Part shown: in pieces, positions 16,443 to 25,801 of the stretch
Layout: each line of letters starts with the position of its first letter
Numbering within the stretch: the first letter of the stretch is position 1
Assembly: GCF_015191005.1 (NCBI RefSeq)
Contig: NZ_CP040442.1
Span: 3,410,001-3,474,000, forward strand
Direction: 5' to 3'
DNA length: 64,000 nt
From: Kaistella flava (ex Peng et al. 2021)
GTDB lineage: Bacteria > Bacteroidota > Bacteroidia > Flavobacteriales > Weeksellaceae
Program-made: the position numbers and the translations under genes
Notes under the pieces: generated by a model
The model's input: only the letters and a program-made list of their open reading frames with translations
Told to the model about the DNA's origin: nothing
The model's database searches: none

Positions 16443-16600
16443 TTACAGAAATAAAAGTTGGATTAAATTTTGGTTCAGATATACAATCTGTTGGACATTT
16501 GGCTGAACAAAATGGAATCATCTATTTTTAATATGCTGAAGATTTTATGTTCATCGCTTCGAGTAAACCCGATAAAATGGAAACTGATAAACGATTGGTG
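16439..16600 (+). pseudogene. hipA N-terminal remnant
   Basis: The frame gives MITEIKVGLNFGSDIQSVGH and LAEQNGIIYF, then a TAA stop (16529-16531) and YAEDFMFIASSKP in the same frame. HipA proteins of Bacteroidota begin in this way (MITxIxVGLxFGxE, then IYFEYDxxF), so a sense codon has become a stop and the rest of the kinase is gone. Downstream sequence to 16760 is not HipA-like and holds two long palindromes. Confidence 0.75.
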
Positions 16601-16640
16601 ATAAGTGTGTTGAATCGGAATAAGCAAACAAATTTAAAGT

Positions 16641-16685
16641 GTCCAATAGCAGTAAATTTGATTATCAAATTTACTGCTATTGGAC
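16641..16685. repeat. Perfect 45-bp palindrome
   Basis: The arms are 22 bases each (16641-16662 and 16664-16685) around a single base. The outer ends are GTCCAATAGC and GCTATTGGAC. It lies after the hipA remnant and 22 bases before a second palindrome. Such long perfect symmetry in a decayed region is unexpected. It could form a cruciform or hairpin; no T-run follows. Confidence 0.85.
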
Positions 16686-16707
16686 TGGATATACAAATAA
16701 GAAAACG

Positions 16708-16742
16708 TTTTGTCGCAAATATATCCAATATTTGCGACAAAA
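16708..16742. repeat. Perfect 35-bp inverted repeat
   Basis: The arms TTTTGTCGCAAATAT (16708-16722) and ATATTTGCGACAAAA (16728-16742) flank ATCCA. The sequence is unrelated to the 45-bp palindrome beside it. Confidence 0.85.
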
Positions 16743-16932
16743 TAATTAGAAAATAGTGATGTAACGTATTAACATTTAAAAAGTTGTAAAAATTTGAAAA
16801 CCGAACAGGGGTTCGCTTTTTCACATAGAATATTCTCTTAAAACTTACTCTAACAATTTCAAGTCTTTTATATCACATAACATATAAAATATACTCTTTA
16901 ATTATTAATATACGCATTTACATATAATTTCA

Positions 16933-16940
16933 TACATTTG
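16933..16940 (+). promoter_or_regulatory. Probable -7 element of the hipBST promoter
   Basis: TACATTTG matches the Bacteroidota -7 consensus TAnnTTTG exactly and lies 29 bases before the hipB ATG at 16969. The -33 element is weak (TTTA at 16917-16920), as expected if hipB controls its own promoter. Confidence 0.5.
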
Positions 16941-16968
16941 TGCTAAATACTTGCAAAAGCATATAAAA

Positions 16969-17181
16969 ATGTATAAAAATTTAGCGCAATTTACCAAAGA
17001 TAAACGCAAAGAAGCCAATCTTACACAGCAGGAATTTGCTGAAAGAGCTGGTGTTGCTTTGACCGTAGTTAGGAAAATAGAGCAGGGAAAGGAGAATTTA
17101 AGTTTAGCAAAGGTGAACCAAGTACTTTTGATGTTTGGTAATAAATTAGCACCATTAATCTTAAAGGAAATTGAGAAATGA
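16969..17181 (+). CDS. hipB: HipB antitoxin, XRE-family HTH
   Basis: The 70-residue protein has a Cro/C1-type HTH spanning most of its length (KEANLTQQEFAERAGVALTV, VRKIEQGKENLSL). I start it at ATG 16969 (MYKNLAQFTKDKR) rather than at the TTG 18 bases upstream. HipB binds operator DNA and, with HipS and HipT, represses the operon; here its stop overlaps the hipS start (ATGA at 17178-17181). The decayed copy at 15109-15300 is nearly identical in the HTH. Assignment as the antitoxin of this module is firm from context. Confidence 0.88.
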   Translation: MYKNLAQFTKDKRKEANLTQQEFAERAGVALTVVRKIEQGKENLSLAKVNQVLLMFGNKLAPLILKEIEK

Positions 17182-17513
17182 GACAAGGAAAAGTTTTCTA
17201 TCAAAACGATTTAGCGGGAATAATCACAGAAACACCGGACGGCGAATACACTTTTGTGTACGATAAAAACTACAGTCAAAAATTCCCCAATCAAGAGATT
17301 ACTTTTTCGATGCCAGTTTCAGAAAAAGTTTATAAAGATAAACGGCTTTTTCCATTCTTTGAAGGACTTATTCCGGAAGGTTGGCTGTTAGAAATTGCTG
17401 CAGAAAGTTGGAAGATTAATAAGAACGACAGAATGGGATTGCTTTTAGCATGTTGTCAAAACTGCATCGGTGCGGTAAGTGTTCAACCAATAAATGAAGA
17501 CCAAAATGCTTAA
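17178..17513 (+). CDS. hipS: HipS: stand-alone HipA N-terminal subdomain 1, antitoxin of a HipBST module
   Basis: The 111-residue protein is equivalent to the N-terminal subdomain of HipA only (Couple_hipA type): MRQGKVFYQNDLAGIITETP, then the conserved FPFFEGLIPEGWLLEIAA and GLLLACCQNCIGAVSV. In the classic two-gene system this domain is fused to the kinase. In HipBST it is a separate protein that neutralises the HipT kinase. Its length and split agree with HipBST from enteropathogenic E. coli. It overlaps hipB by 4 bp at the start and hipT by up to 20 bp at the end, which implies translational coupling. Confidence 0.88.
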   Translation: MRQGKVFYQNDLAGIITETPDGEYTFVYDKNYSQKFPNQEITFSMPVSEKVYKDKRLFPFFEGLIPEGWLLEIAAESWKINKNDRMGLLLACCQNCIGAVSVQPINEDQNA

Positions 17514-18447
17514 AAAATGTTTATTTTGTTATGAAGAACTAGACTCTGAAGAAGATTTTCATTCTGCTTGCAGTTTAAAATTTTTTGGAACAAACGTAGC
17601 GCCTAAATTAAATTACACCATTGACGAGATGGAAGAATTAGCCCAAGATATCGTGGAAAGCTCTATTGCAGTTCCAGGTGTTCAGCCGAAATTATCTTTG
17701 GGCTTTATTAAAGACGTTTTGCAAAATGGCAGTAAAGGTAGATTAACAGTTGTAGGTGCGTTAGGAGGAAATTATATTCTCAAACCTCAAAATAAAACAT
17801 TTCCAGAAATGCCGGAAAACGAACATTTGACTATGAAGATGGCAGAAATTTTTGCGATTTCTACCGTTCCTTCTTCTTTGATTCGTTTGAAATCGGGCGA
17901 ACTTTCTTACATCACCAAAAGAATTGATCGCAAAGAAAATGGTGAAAAAATTCACATGCAAGATATGTTTCAAATTACAGAAGCATTCGATAAATATCGC
18001 AGTTCTTTAGAAAAAATTGGAAAAGCAATTACCGAATATTCCTCTAATACTTTGTTAGATATACTGCGATTTTATGAGGTAGTACTATTTTCATACATCA
18101 CCGGAAATAATGATATGCATCTCAAAAACTTCTCTTTAATTAAAAATAATGAAAATTGGGAATTTTCACCCGCTTATGATTTGTTGAATGTACATTTGCA
18201 TTTACCAGAAGATAACGAGGAAACTGCCTTAACTCTTGCAGGTAAAAAAAGCAGATTAACTAAAAAGGATTTTATTCAGTTAGGGTTGAAATTTAATCTT
18301 ACTGAAAAACAAATTAGCAATTCATTCAAAAGATTGAAAAAAGGAGAAAAAAAGATGTTGACTTTAATCGAAAAATCATTTTTAACTTCAGAAAATCAAG
18401 AAAATTATAAAGCGATGATTAGTAGTAGATTAGATGTTTTTAGTTAA
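17494..18447 (+). CDS. hipT: HipT serine/threonine kinase toxin
   Basis: The 317-residue protein lacks the HipA N-terminal subdomain and keeps the kinase core. A CLFCYEELD...HSAC element (C, C, H, C; residues about 9-27) looks like a small zinc-binding knuckle. The flexible Gly/Ser P-loop is ESSIAVPGVQPKLSLGF, the catalytic loop GNNDMHLKNFSL (D and N of the HxDxxxKN-type motif) and the metal motif SPAYDLLN. In E. coli HipT phosphorylates tryptophanyl-tRNA synthetase; the target here is unknown. The start may be ATG 17494 or, better matched to relatives beginning MLKKC, ATG 17506; both overlap the end of hipS. No frameshift or lost key residue is seen, so the module appears intact. Confidence 0.9.
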   Translation: MKTKMLKKCLFCYEELDSEEDFHSACSLKFFGTNVAPKLNYTIDEMEELAQDIVESSIAVPGVQPKLSLGFIKDVLQNGSKGRLTVVGALGGNYILKPQNKTFPEMPENEHLTMKMAEIFAISTVPSSLIRLKSGELSYITKRIDRKENGEKIHMQDMFQITEAFDKYRSSLEKIGKAITEYSSNTLLDILRFYEVVLFSYITGNNDMHLKNFSLIKNNENWEFSPAYDLLNVHLHLPEDNEETALTLAGKKSRLTKKDFIQLGLKFNLTEKQISNSFKRLKKGEKKMLTLIEKSFLTSENQENYKAMISSRLDVFS

Positions 18448-18569
18448 AAATCCATGTAGTATTCAATACCTTATTTGTACCATAAAATCATAAACATTTG
18501 ATTTTCAGTACCCGTTATTTTTGAAGAAGTTAAGTAAATAGTAATAATCAACGATTACAAATAATTGCA

Positions 18570-18606
18570 AAACCGCAGTAAACTTAGTGTTACTGCGGTT
18601 TTTTTG
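18570..18606 (+). terminator. Rho-independent terminator after hipT region
   Basis: The stem AACCGCAGTAA / TTACTGCGGTT (loop about 7 bases) is followed by seven T residues. It lies 120 bases after hipT. The rest of 18448-18840 shows no gene. Confidence 0.85.
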
Positions 18607-18840
18607 TGTTTATCGATTACTAATCGTTTTTTTTGGATTGGAAACTATTAATCGAAATGCTTGATGATGACATATAGTTAACTTTGTTAAACGAACATCT
18701 TCTATAACATATCTAAGTAAACCCACTCTCAAAATAATCTCTGAAAATTAAAAATTTTTGTATTTTAATAATACCAGAACTGAGTTACCTTTCCAAATCT
18801 AGGTTTTAAAAAAAATGTATGAGATCTTGCTATATTTTTC

Positions 18841-21618
18841 TTAATTTTTTATTATTTTCTCTACATATAATGAAGTGGTCGTAAATATCTTTACATAATA
18901 AATAGATGAAGGAAGTCCTACTACAGAAATGGTAGAAAAGTTTTTAGATTGTTCGCGAACAATTTTGCCAGATAAATCTACTATTTGAACCTTTGTTAAT
19001 TTTTCCAAATTCTTTGTTTGAGCACTAAAGTAATTAGAAACTGGATTTGGTGCGATAATGATATTATTAATATGACTTTCTGAATTATTTTCTACATTTA
19101 AAAAAACAGGCAAGTTTTCATTGACAATATATTGGTGGTATTCTGATTTATTATTATATCCGGTAAAATATAGTGAAGTTCCATCTGACCCAACATTTGA
19201 ATATACTGCATTCAGTAAATTGTAATTTTCCAGCACGTCAGTATTTGAAGCAGTAATATTAAATGTTACATGTTTATTTTGATTACGAACTCCATTAGTC
19301 CGAAATAAACCTGGCGTATAGCCCGAATCTGAATAATAAACTCCATATAAAAAACCTTGGTGACATGTAATATCATTTCGATATATATTTTTTGATATTT
19401 CATAGGTACCCGCTGTTTCCCCATCCGTCCTCCAAAGGGTTTGGCCAAGTATAAATAAACTGTTACCACATTTTGTGAACATTTGTTTTGGACCTTTTTG
19501 AATTCCAATATTACCGTACGTACTTAAAGTTAGGGAACGAATAAATTTGGTACCACTCGCAGTGCCATCTGTATTGTACAAGTGGTACAACGCTGAGTTA
19601 TCTGCTAAAAAATAGAGTTTATCTTTATAATTTTCGGCGTAGAATGTTACCACATAATCAGTGAAGCTTTTGATTAATGTTGGTGTTGGCAATGTTTCAT
19701 CATATGAATAAACATCAAATAATTTGGCATTAATATTCGCAGATTTAGAGAAAATCAATTTCTCATTTACGACACCCAAAATTTTGAGAGATTGCAAATT
19801 GTCATAAGGAAATTCGATCTTTTTGACGGTATTTGCGGTAGTCCCATCTGTTGAGTAAATGGCTAAGTGTTGATTTTCATCGTAAAAGACAAAATATAAT
19901 TTGTTGTTTAAAATAGCACCATTATTATGACTAATGTAAGGAGCGTTGATGTTTTCCAATATTAGTTCAGGCGTAATTTTACTGTTTTCTAATTTATAAA
20001 GACCTAGTTTGCCTTCGCTTCGGGCTAAATAAAGAAGCGTAGAATCGTTAAATTTAAAAACATCTAAAATGGTCTTATTAACTGAGAAAAAGTGGGAATT
20101 AGGTTCAGTACCATCTGATTTATAAATGTAACTATTGCTAAAACTGTAATAATAATCTCCAACGACTAATGTTCTTTCTTGTTCACCCCATGTGTTTGTT
20201 AAATTGGTTACTTGTTTTTCTTCACCGGTCGATATTTTTCGCGTAAAAATCTGTCTGTTGGAATTGTTATCTGTAACTGCAGTGAAGAATAAATTATCCC
20301 CAATTGTTTCATAACCAAAAGGATTGCTACTAAATCCAAAATTTACATCCGCGGTAATTTTTTCAGTTTTATCAGTAATATTATATTTGAATATTTCGTC
20401 TCCATTTTTTCTTGTATTTCCTCGGTAGTAAATATAATTTCCGATCTCTAAATATTCTGAGTTGCCATAAACCGTTCCTGTATTTAATCTATTGGCTATT
20501 TCGTTTCCAGTGGTGATGTAAATTTCATTTGTATATTGAATTGAAGATTTTAAAAAAAGAAAATTTTCTTTGTCGCTTTTTGTTAGATAACTTAAAGATG
20601 CATCATTGTCACCTAATTGATGGGGTTGGGTGTTTTCAGCGGTACCGTCACTTTTTATAAAGTTTGTTGTAGTATCAAGATATATTGCGTTTTTAAAGAC
20701 AAAAATTGTTTCTATCGTTTGTGGAATATCTTTAACTAAAATCGTGTTTTGTGCAGTTCCCCCGCTTTTCCATAACTTATTATCCTTAGTGTAAAAGAAG
20801 AGCTCATCATTAAAAAGAACTCCATTTAAAGTCAGTGCATTTACGGTGTTGAGAAATACCGTTCCGTCAATAGTACCATCGGTTTTCCATAAACCTACAG
20901 CATTGTTACTTCTTGCAACGAAATAAAGATTGCTGCCGACTTTCACCATTTTAAAATTGCTGTAATTTTCGGTGCTTGTTTTCTGAAAGATTTTAAAGGG
21001 TTTTGTTCCCATTACGGTCCCATCTGAAACCATTAATGTATCTGCGTCGTAATTGTTTTGCCAGTAAAAAAGTTTACCATCCAAAATATAATATTCGCTA
21101 CCGTAAAAAGTATCGCCAATTGCCAGCGTTCCTACATCGGTACCATCGGAACTCCATAATTTGTAATCTATTATTAAAAACATCTTTTCGGCACTTACCT
21201 TTATTTCAATTGTTGAATAAGATGAACTGGAGTTATAAAGGTGTTTCACTAGTTTAGTACCTTCTGCGGTGCCATCGGATTCCCATAATTGATTATTGAG
21301 TTCGTTATAATTGGTGGCTATAAAGTAGATCTTTCCATTAAATTTCACAAGGTTACTTTTTATACTTGTAAAGTTTTGAGCTACGAAACTTTTTATAACT
21401 TTTGATTTATCTGTTGTGGTATTTAGAGAGTAAAGCTCATTACCGCCAAATTCTTTCGACCGAGAAGCCGAAAATAGGAGATCTCCATTATTTTCAATTA
21501 AAAATCTAGGACTGCTACTTGCAGAAAAGTTCTGAACATTAAATTTTGCATTAAATGTATCTTGACCATAAGTGGCTTGTAAAAAAAAGAGACTTAATAA
21601 TAAATAGATATTTTTCAT
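18841..21618 (-). CDS. Secreted SDGTxxGT-repeat protein with T9SS type A sorting domain
   Basis: The 925-residue protein has an N-terminal signal peptide (MKNIYLLLSLFFLQATYGQ). About a dozen or more repeats follow, each with a core such as LWESDGTAEGTKLVKHL or LWKTDGTIDGTVFLN and a following YF/LFF strand; this is the ELWxSDGTxxGT family, probably a beta-propeller. The C-terminal 75 residues form a type A T9SS sorting domain (IIAPNPVSNYFSAQT, VQIVDLSGKIV, YYVKIFT, ending KIIKN). It should therefore be exported to the outer surface and anchored or released by T9SS. It is a paralogue of the 921-residue protein at 23036 and starts 3 bp after the FG-GAP gene, so those two form an operon. The ligand is unknown. 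Confidence 0.9.
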   Translation of the reverse strand: MKNIYLLLSLFFLQATYGQDTFNAKFNVQNFSASSSPRFLIENNGDLLFSASRSKEFGGNELYSLNTTTDKSKVIKSFVAQNFTSIKSNLVKFNGKIYFIATNYNELNNQLWESDGTAEGTKLVKHLYNSSSSYSTIEIKVSAEKMFLIIDYKLWSSDGTDVGTLAIGDTFYGSEYYILDGKLFYWQNNYDADTLMVSDGTVMGTKPFKIFQKTSTENYSNFKMVKVGSNLYFVARSNNAVGLWKTDGTIDGTVFLNTVNALTLNGVLFNDELFFYTKDNKLWKSGGTAQNTILVKDIPQTIETIFVFKNAIYLDTTTNFIKSDGTAENTQPHQLGDNDASLSYLTKSDKENFLFLKSSIQYTNEIYITTGNEIANRLNTGTVYGNSEYLEIGNYIYYRGNTRKNGDEIFKYNITDKTEKITADVNFGFSSNPFGYETIGDNLFFTAVTDNNSNRQIFTRKISTGEEKQVTNLTNTWGEQERTLVVGDYYYSFSNSYIYKSDGTEPNSHFFSVNKTILDVFKFNDSTLLYLARSEGKLGLYKLENSKITPELILENINAPYISHNNGAILNNKLYFVFYDENQHLAIYSTDGTTANTVKKIEFPYDNLQSLKILGVVNEKLIFSKSANINAKLFDVYSYDETLPTPTLIKSFTDYVVTFYAENYKDKLYFLADNSALYHLYNTDGTASGTKFIRSLTLSTYGNIGIQKGPKQMFTKCGNSLFILGQTLWRTDGETAGTYEISKNIYRNDITCHQGFLYGVYYSDSGYTPGLFRTNGVRNQNKHVTFNITASNTDVLENYNLLNAVYSNVGSDGTSLYFTGYNNKSEYHQYIVNENLPVFLNVENNSESHINNIIIAPNPVSNYFSAQTKNLEKLTKVQIVDLSGKIVREQSKNFSTISVVGLPSSIYYVKIFTTTSLYVEKIIKN

Positions 21619-21621
21619 ATT

Positions 21622-22965
21622 TTATTTCTTGATAAATTTAAGGGAGATCTCACTTTTGGTCCCTTTTAGTTTTAATACGTAAGGTGATGCAACAAGAGTA
21701 GAAACATCAATTTTATTGTTAGATTGCACTTTACCTTTTCGTACTGTTTTCCCGGAATAATCAGAGATCATATATTCGGCATTAATGTGATTATTCTGCA
21801 GGCTTATGAAATCTAAAACAGGATTTGGGTAGATTTTTTCTCTGATTATATCTGATTCATTTATAGCTAAAATCGGAGTAGTATTATAAATGATATTTAT
21901 GCCGCTTGTATAAGAAAATACTAAATCTTTCAAACCATCATTATTTAAATCACCGATGGATAAACTTTGAGTATCAACAGAATTATTATAAGGCATATAG
22001 CTATTGCTGATCAATTTATAATTGTTATAATTCGAGGAAAATATACTATAACTATTGTATCCAGGATGTCCTATAATTATTTCATTTTTGCCATCATTGT
22101 TTAAATCTGCAATTTCAATTGTTCCAGAATTACCGTACACTGGATAAGAGATATAGCTGTAGAAAATATATTGGTTAAATGAGGGGTAATAAACATTGAT
22201 TTTTGAGTTACCACTGATGTTAACATTGGAAACAAGATCAGTTAAACCATCTTGATTCAGATCGCCGACTGCAAAATCATTCATCCAGTTATTAGAATAA
22301 GTAGCGACCGGAGCATCAAAACCACCCGTCGATTTCTGCAAAAATGTATAAAGAGTTGCCCTCCCAGGATTAGAAAATATTAAATCATTTAATTGGTCAT
22401 TATTGATGTCTACTATTTTGAATTCCGTAAAACCATTTTGCGGATAATCATGTGAAGTCAAGACAAAAATGCCTGCTTGCGTTTGACTCAAGTAATTAAC
22501 TTGATTATAGGTCACCAGTACAATATCGTTCTTTTGATCATTGTTGATATCGCCGATCCTTATTACCCCGCAAGATGTAGACATTTCCACTTCCTGTCTC
22601 GGCATAAATCCTCCCGCAGGATTCTGAAAAATAATACTATACTTTGTACCATGACTTATCACTAAATCATTTAACCCATCTTGATTTAAATCCCCTACAT
22701 CAAAAGAATTTGCATAATAACTATTTAAAGAAATATTTTGTACTGGACCTAAACTGCCGTCTTCTTGTTGATAAAAAATTCCAATCATACCACTGTCACT
22801 TCCAAACTTCACAATAAGATCATTAAGACCATCATTGTTCATGTCTGCGATCAAGGTTCCAGTTGGCTCCTTTTGTGAAGGAATTGTTACGTAGGGTGCA
22901 AAAGTTTGGCTGTAAATAAACTGAACCGAAAGGAAAAGGAATAGAATAACTTTGATTTTTAACAT
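21622..22965 (-). CDS. FG-GAP/VCBS-repeat secreted protein with T9SS sorting domain
   Basis: The 447-residue protein has a signal peptide (MLKIKVILFLFLSVQFIYSQ) and about seven FG-GAP/VCBS-type repeats with Asp-rich calcium-binding-like loops: IADMNNDGLNDLIV, VGDLNQDGLNDLVI, IGDINNDQKNDIVL, VDINNDQLNDLIF, VGDLNQDGLTDLV, IADLNNDGKNEIII and IGDLNNDGLKDLVF. These build an integrin-alpha-like beta-propeller. The C-terminus carries a T9SS type A domain (KIYPNPVLDFISLQ, YMISDYSGKTV, SLKFIKK). Gene order places it between two large SDGT-repeat paralogues. Surface adhesion or binding is a reasonable inference. Confidence 0.92.
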   Translation of the reverse strand: MLKIKVILFLFLSVQFIYSQTFAPYVTIPSQKEPTGTLIADMNNDGLNDLIVKFGSDSGMIGIFYQQEDGSLGPVQNISLNSYYANSFDVGDLNQDGLNDLVISHGTKYSIIFQNPAGGFMPRQEVEMSTSCGVIRIGDINNDQKNDIVLVTYNQVNYLSQTQAGIFVLTSHDYPQNGFTEFKIVDINNDQLNDLIFSNPGRATLYTFLQKSTGGFDAPVATYSNNWMNDFAVGDLNQDGLTDLVSNVNISGNSKINVYYPSFNQYIFYSYISYPVYGNSGTIEIADLNNDGKNEIIIGHPGYNSYSIFSSNYNNYKLISNSYMPYNNSVDTQSLSIGDLNNDGLKDLVFSYTSGINIIYNTTPILAINESDIIREKIYPNPVLDFISLQNNHINAEYMISDYSGKTVRKGKVQSNNKIDVSTLVASPYVLKLKGTKSEISLKFIKK

Positions 22966-23035
22966 CTAAAAAATTTAAAAATTTAAAAATTTAAAAAAAT
23001 CCCACATTAGGCGGGAAAGCATATAGTGATTGATT

Positions 23036-25801
23036 TTATTTCTTAATTAATTTACTAGAATAAATTTTTCCAGATGTTTTTATGGTGATGAAATAAACTC
23101 CAGCATTTAATGAACTAACATCAATAGAATTACCTGCATCAGACAGCAATGATCTTCCAGAATAATCAGTAATTGTAACATTAATGATGGTCTCGTTCGT
23201 ATCAATTTTTATATTTACCACATCTTTCGCCGGATTCGGGTAAAGAGTAATTTTACTCTTAGACTTGATGAAATCTTGATCCGAAGTTGCCAAACTTTCT
23301 ATAACATCCGAAACAAATAGTTCAGCACCCAGGTTTTTGTAAGTTGTGGAGGAATAAAGTCTTTTACCATCAGAATACAGGAACATCATTTGGGTATTGG
23401 GGGTAATGATTTCATCATCAACTTTCATTGAAATATCTATAATGTTTCCAGGTTGTCCATTTGTTTTAGTAAGGATTGCATGATCTCTCACGGTATATAA
23501 TTCTTTATTCAAACATGTTGGCCAATAATTACTTTGATTATTAGTATCGTAAATTTTATAAGTGCCAGTTGCGGTTCCGTCGCTTCTCCATAGTGCTGTG
23601 GAATTGTTCATGGGCAGAAAGTAGTACGAGTTATCACATTTTACCATTTCTCCAGAGGAGATACTTTGACCAATGTTTTTCGTTTGAATAGTTCCTGCCG
23701 CAGTTCCATCAGTACTTGATAAATAATATTTGGTAATTCCATCAACATCAGAAGAAAAGAAATTTAACCTATTGTTTATAATAAATGAATTTGTAGGATC
23801 TATGTAATGAACATCGGTCACGTAATTAACAAGCTTAGAAGAATCATCAATATAATTGAGTTGAGAGGATCCGAAACTACCATCTGTAAAGAAAACTTTA
23901 TCATTAAGTACCGATAAAAAATTCTTGTGAGCATATATTCCTATCAGATTGCTAATTTTCAAAGTACCTCCAATTGTTCCGTCGGTTTTCCAGATTTGAT
24001 TAATATTGTTTTGCATCATTTTAAAATAGACACCGCTTGGAGTGGTCAGAAAGTCCTGATCATAAACCGTAGAATATACACTGTCTGCGGGTTGTTCTAA
24101 TAACAAAACCGGTATATTAGAATTATTATCAAGTCTCCAGATACGCATAAACCCATTCAAAGAATGATAAGATTTCAGAATAACCTGATGATCATTTAAA
24201 GGATACATTTCCATCAATCTTTCACCCACAGGCAAAGAAATCATTGATGTACTTTCTTTAGTTCCTGAAGTTCTAATTATTCCTTCCGCTCGAAAATAGA
24301 CTTCATTGCCCGACTTCATCATGGGATTGTACTTTAAAAAATTATCAGGCAACCGCGTACTTAAATTTGAAAGTTTTGTAATGTTTTTATCAGAATCAAT
24401 CTTAAAAACCTGATCGTAATAACCATCGTTCGCGATAAAATAAACCACATTATTGTTTTCTATGAAATATCTCGGTTTACTGGATAGACCACTGAAAATA
24501 TCTTTTTCTATAGCTGCAGAATTCGTGCTTTTATTATAACTGAAAAGTTCAATGTTTTTTTCCGTTTCATAGCCATTATTTGTTGTTTCTGTAAATCCGG
24601 CAAAATAAATTTTATCATCCTTTTCAGGATAAAACACATCTTCACCATAATTTACTCCAATGTCTTGAAAGCTTTGTCCGTTATAGAAATATAAATGTGG
24701 ATAATATATGTCCTGATCCTTGAAAATCAACAAATTACCTTCGGAAGAAACGGTAACCATATCTAATGATTTATTCAAATAAGTTGGCACTTCCTGAATG
24801 AAATCGCCTTCATCTTTAAAATAAATCTTATTGTCTGTACTGATAAATGTTTTGTTTTTAAAAGAGACTAGCTTTTTAATCATTGTATATCCGGCAGCAG
24901 TTTCGGTAGCTTTCGTTCCACTTTCTGTACCATCGGAAATCCAAAACTGACCATTGTTTTTAAAGATTAATTTGTCATTACCTGAATTCTCAAAAGGGGC
25001 AAAACTAAAACCTGATCCTGCAAGATCAAAAAATTTTATGGTGCCTGCGTTTGTTCCATCTGTAGACCATAAGCCATAATTATATTCAGATGTTGCGGGG
25101 AAAACGATTTTACCATTAATATTATAAACATATTCATTGCCATTAATTGCGGAAGACCCATATTGAGTTAAATCCTTAACTAAAGATGTTCCTTCAACTG
25201 TTCCATCCGATTTCCAAAGTTCTTTGCCGCTAGTTGCGTCACTTCCAAAAAAATAAATATTCCCATCTTTTTCCGCAAAGTTCTCACTGGCATATTGCAA
25301 CTTCGTTATTTGAAAGGTGCCAGCTGCAGTTCCGTCACTTACATACAATTTATCTTTCAACACGATAAACAATTTGTTATTATAAACTTTTACTTTTAGC
25401 TTATCGGAGCTGTAATAGGAAGCAACATTTTTAATTTTTGTTACAGAATTTGTCGCTAGATTAAGTTCAAACAATTCTAAGTAAGAGGAATTATTATTAT
25501 TTAAAAAAAAGATCTTTTGGTTAAGTTCATAAAACTCGCTGCTCTTAATATCACATGGTGTCGTTTGTAGTTCATCCTTTATCAAAGTAATTTTTTTAGT
25601 TACGAGATTGTATTTAAAAGGTTCGTTATAAGAAGAAGTGGTTTTAACCGAAAAAATAAGGTCATCACCAATTAATTTCAAACCTTTAGGATAAGAGCCT
25701 GGAAAGTGATTGAGATCGTGTATCGTTCCGTTAATGTTTTGTTGGGCAGAAAGAAGGATGACTTGAAGAAAAAGGAATACAAATAAGTAATTTTTCAGCA
25801 T
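23036..25801 (-). CDS. Secreted SDGTxxGT-repeat protein with T9SS sorting domain (paralogue)
   Basis: The 921-residue protein has the same plan as the protein at 18841: signal peptide (MLKNYLFVFLFLQVILLSAQ), repeats such as LYVSDGTAAGTFQIT, LWKSDGTVEGTSLVKDL, LWRSDGTATGTYKI, and a C-terminal T9SS type A domain (ITLYPNPAKDVVNIKI, VTITDYSGRSLL, YFITIKTSG, ending KLIKK). The two paralogues are diverged in sequence but of nearly equal length, which suggests an old duplication around the FG-GAP gene. Seventy bases with AAATTTAAA-type tandem repeats (about 22969-22998) separate it from that gene. It is probably a surface or secreted binding protein; the ligand is unknown. Confidence 0.9.
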   Translation of the reverse strand: MLKNYLFVFLFLQVILLSAQQNINGTIHDLNHFPGSYPKGLKLIGDDLIFSVKTTSSYNEPFKYNLVTKKITLIKDELQTTPCDIKSSEFYELNQKIFFLNNNNSSYLELFELNLATNSVTKIKNVASYYSSDKLKVKVYNNKLFIVLKDKLYVSDGTAAGTFQITKLQYASENFAEKDGNIYFFGSDATSGKELWKSDGTVEGTSLVKDLTQYGSSAINGNEYVYNINGKIVFPATSEYNYGLWSTDGTNAGTIKFFDLAGSGFSFAPFENSGNDKLIFKNNGQFWISDGTESGTKATETAAGYTMIKKLVSFKNKTFISTDNKIYFKDEGDFIQEVPTYLNKSLDMVTVSSEGNLLIFKDQDIYYPHLYFYNGQSFQDIGVNYGEDVFYPEKDDKIYFAGFTETTNNGYETEKNIELFSYNKSTNSAAIEKDIFSGLSSKPRYFIENNNVVYFIANDGYYDQVFKIDSDKNITKLSNLSTRLPDNFLKYNPMMKSGNEVYFRAEGIIRTSGTKESTSMISLPVGERLMEMYPLNDHQVILKSYHSLNGFMRIWRLDNNSNIPVLLLEQPADSVYSTVYDQDFLTTPSGVYFKMMQNNINQIWKTDGTIGGTLKISNLIGIYAHKNFLSVLNDKVFFTDGSFGSSQLNYIDDSSKLVNYVTDVHYIDPTNSFIINNRLNFFSSDVDGITKYYLSSTDGTAAGTIQTKNIGQSISSGEMVKCDNSYYFLPMNNSTALWRSDGTATGTYKIYDTNNQSNYWPTCLNKELYTVRDHAILTKTNGQPGNIIDISMKVDDEIITPNTQMMFLYSDGKRLYSSTTYKNLGAELFVSDVIESLATSDQDFIKSKSKITLYPNPAKDVVNIKIDTNETIINVTITDYSGRSLLSDAGNSIDVSSLNAGVYFITIKTSGKIYSSKLIKK

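Noticed and set aside
16547..16756. 70-codon open frame through the palindromes after hipA
   Set aside because: It is in frame with the hipA remnant, begins at an internal Met and is mostly palindrome sequence; no family match.
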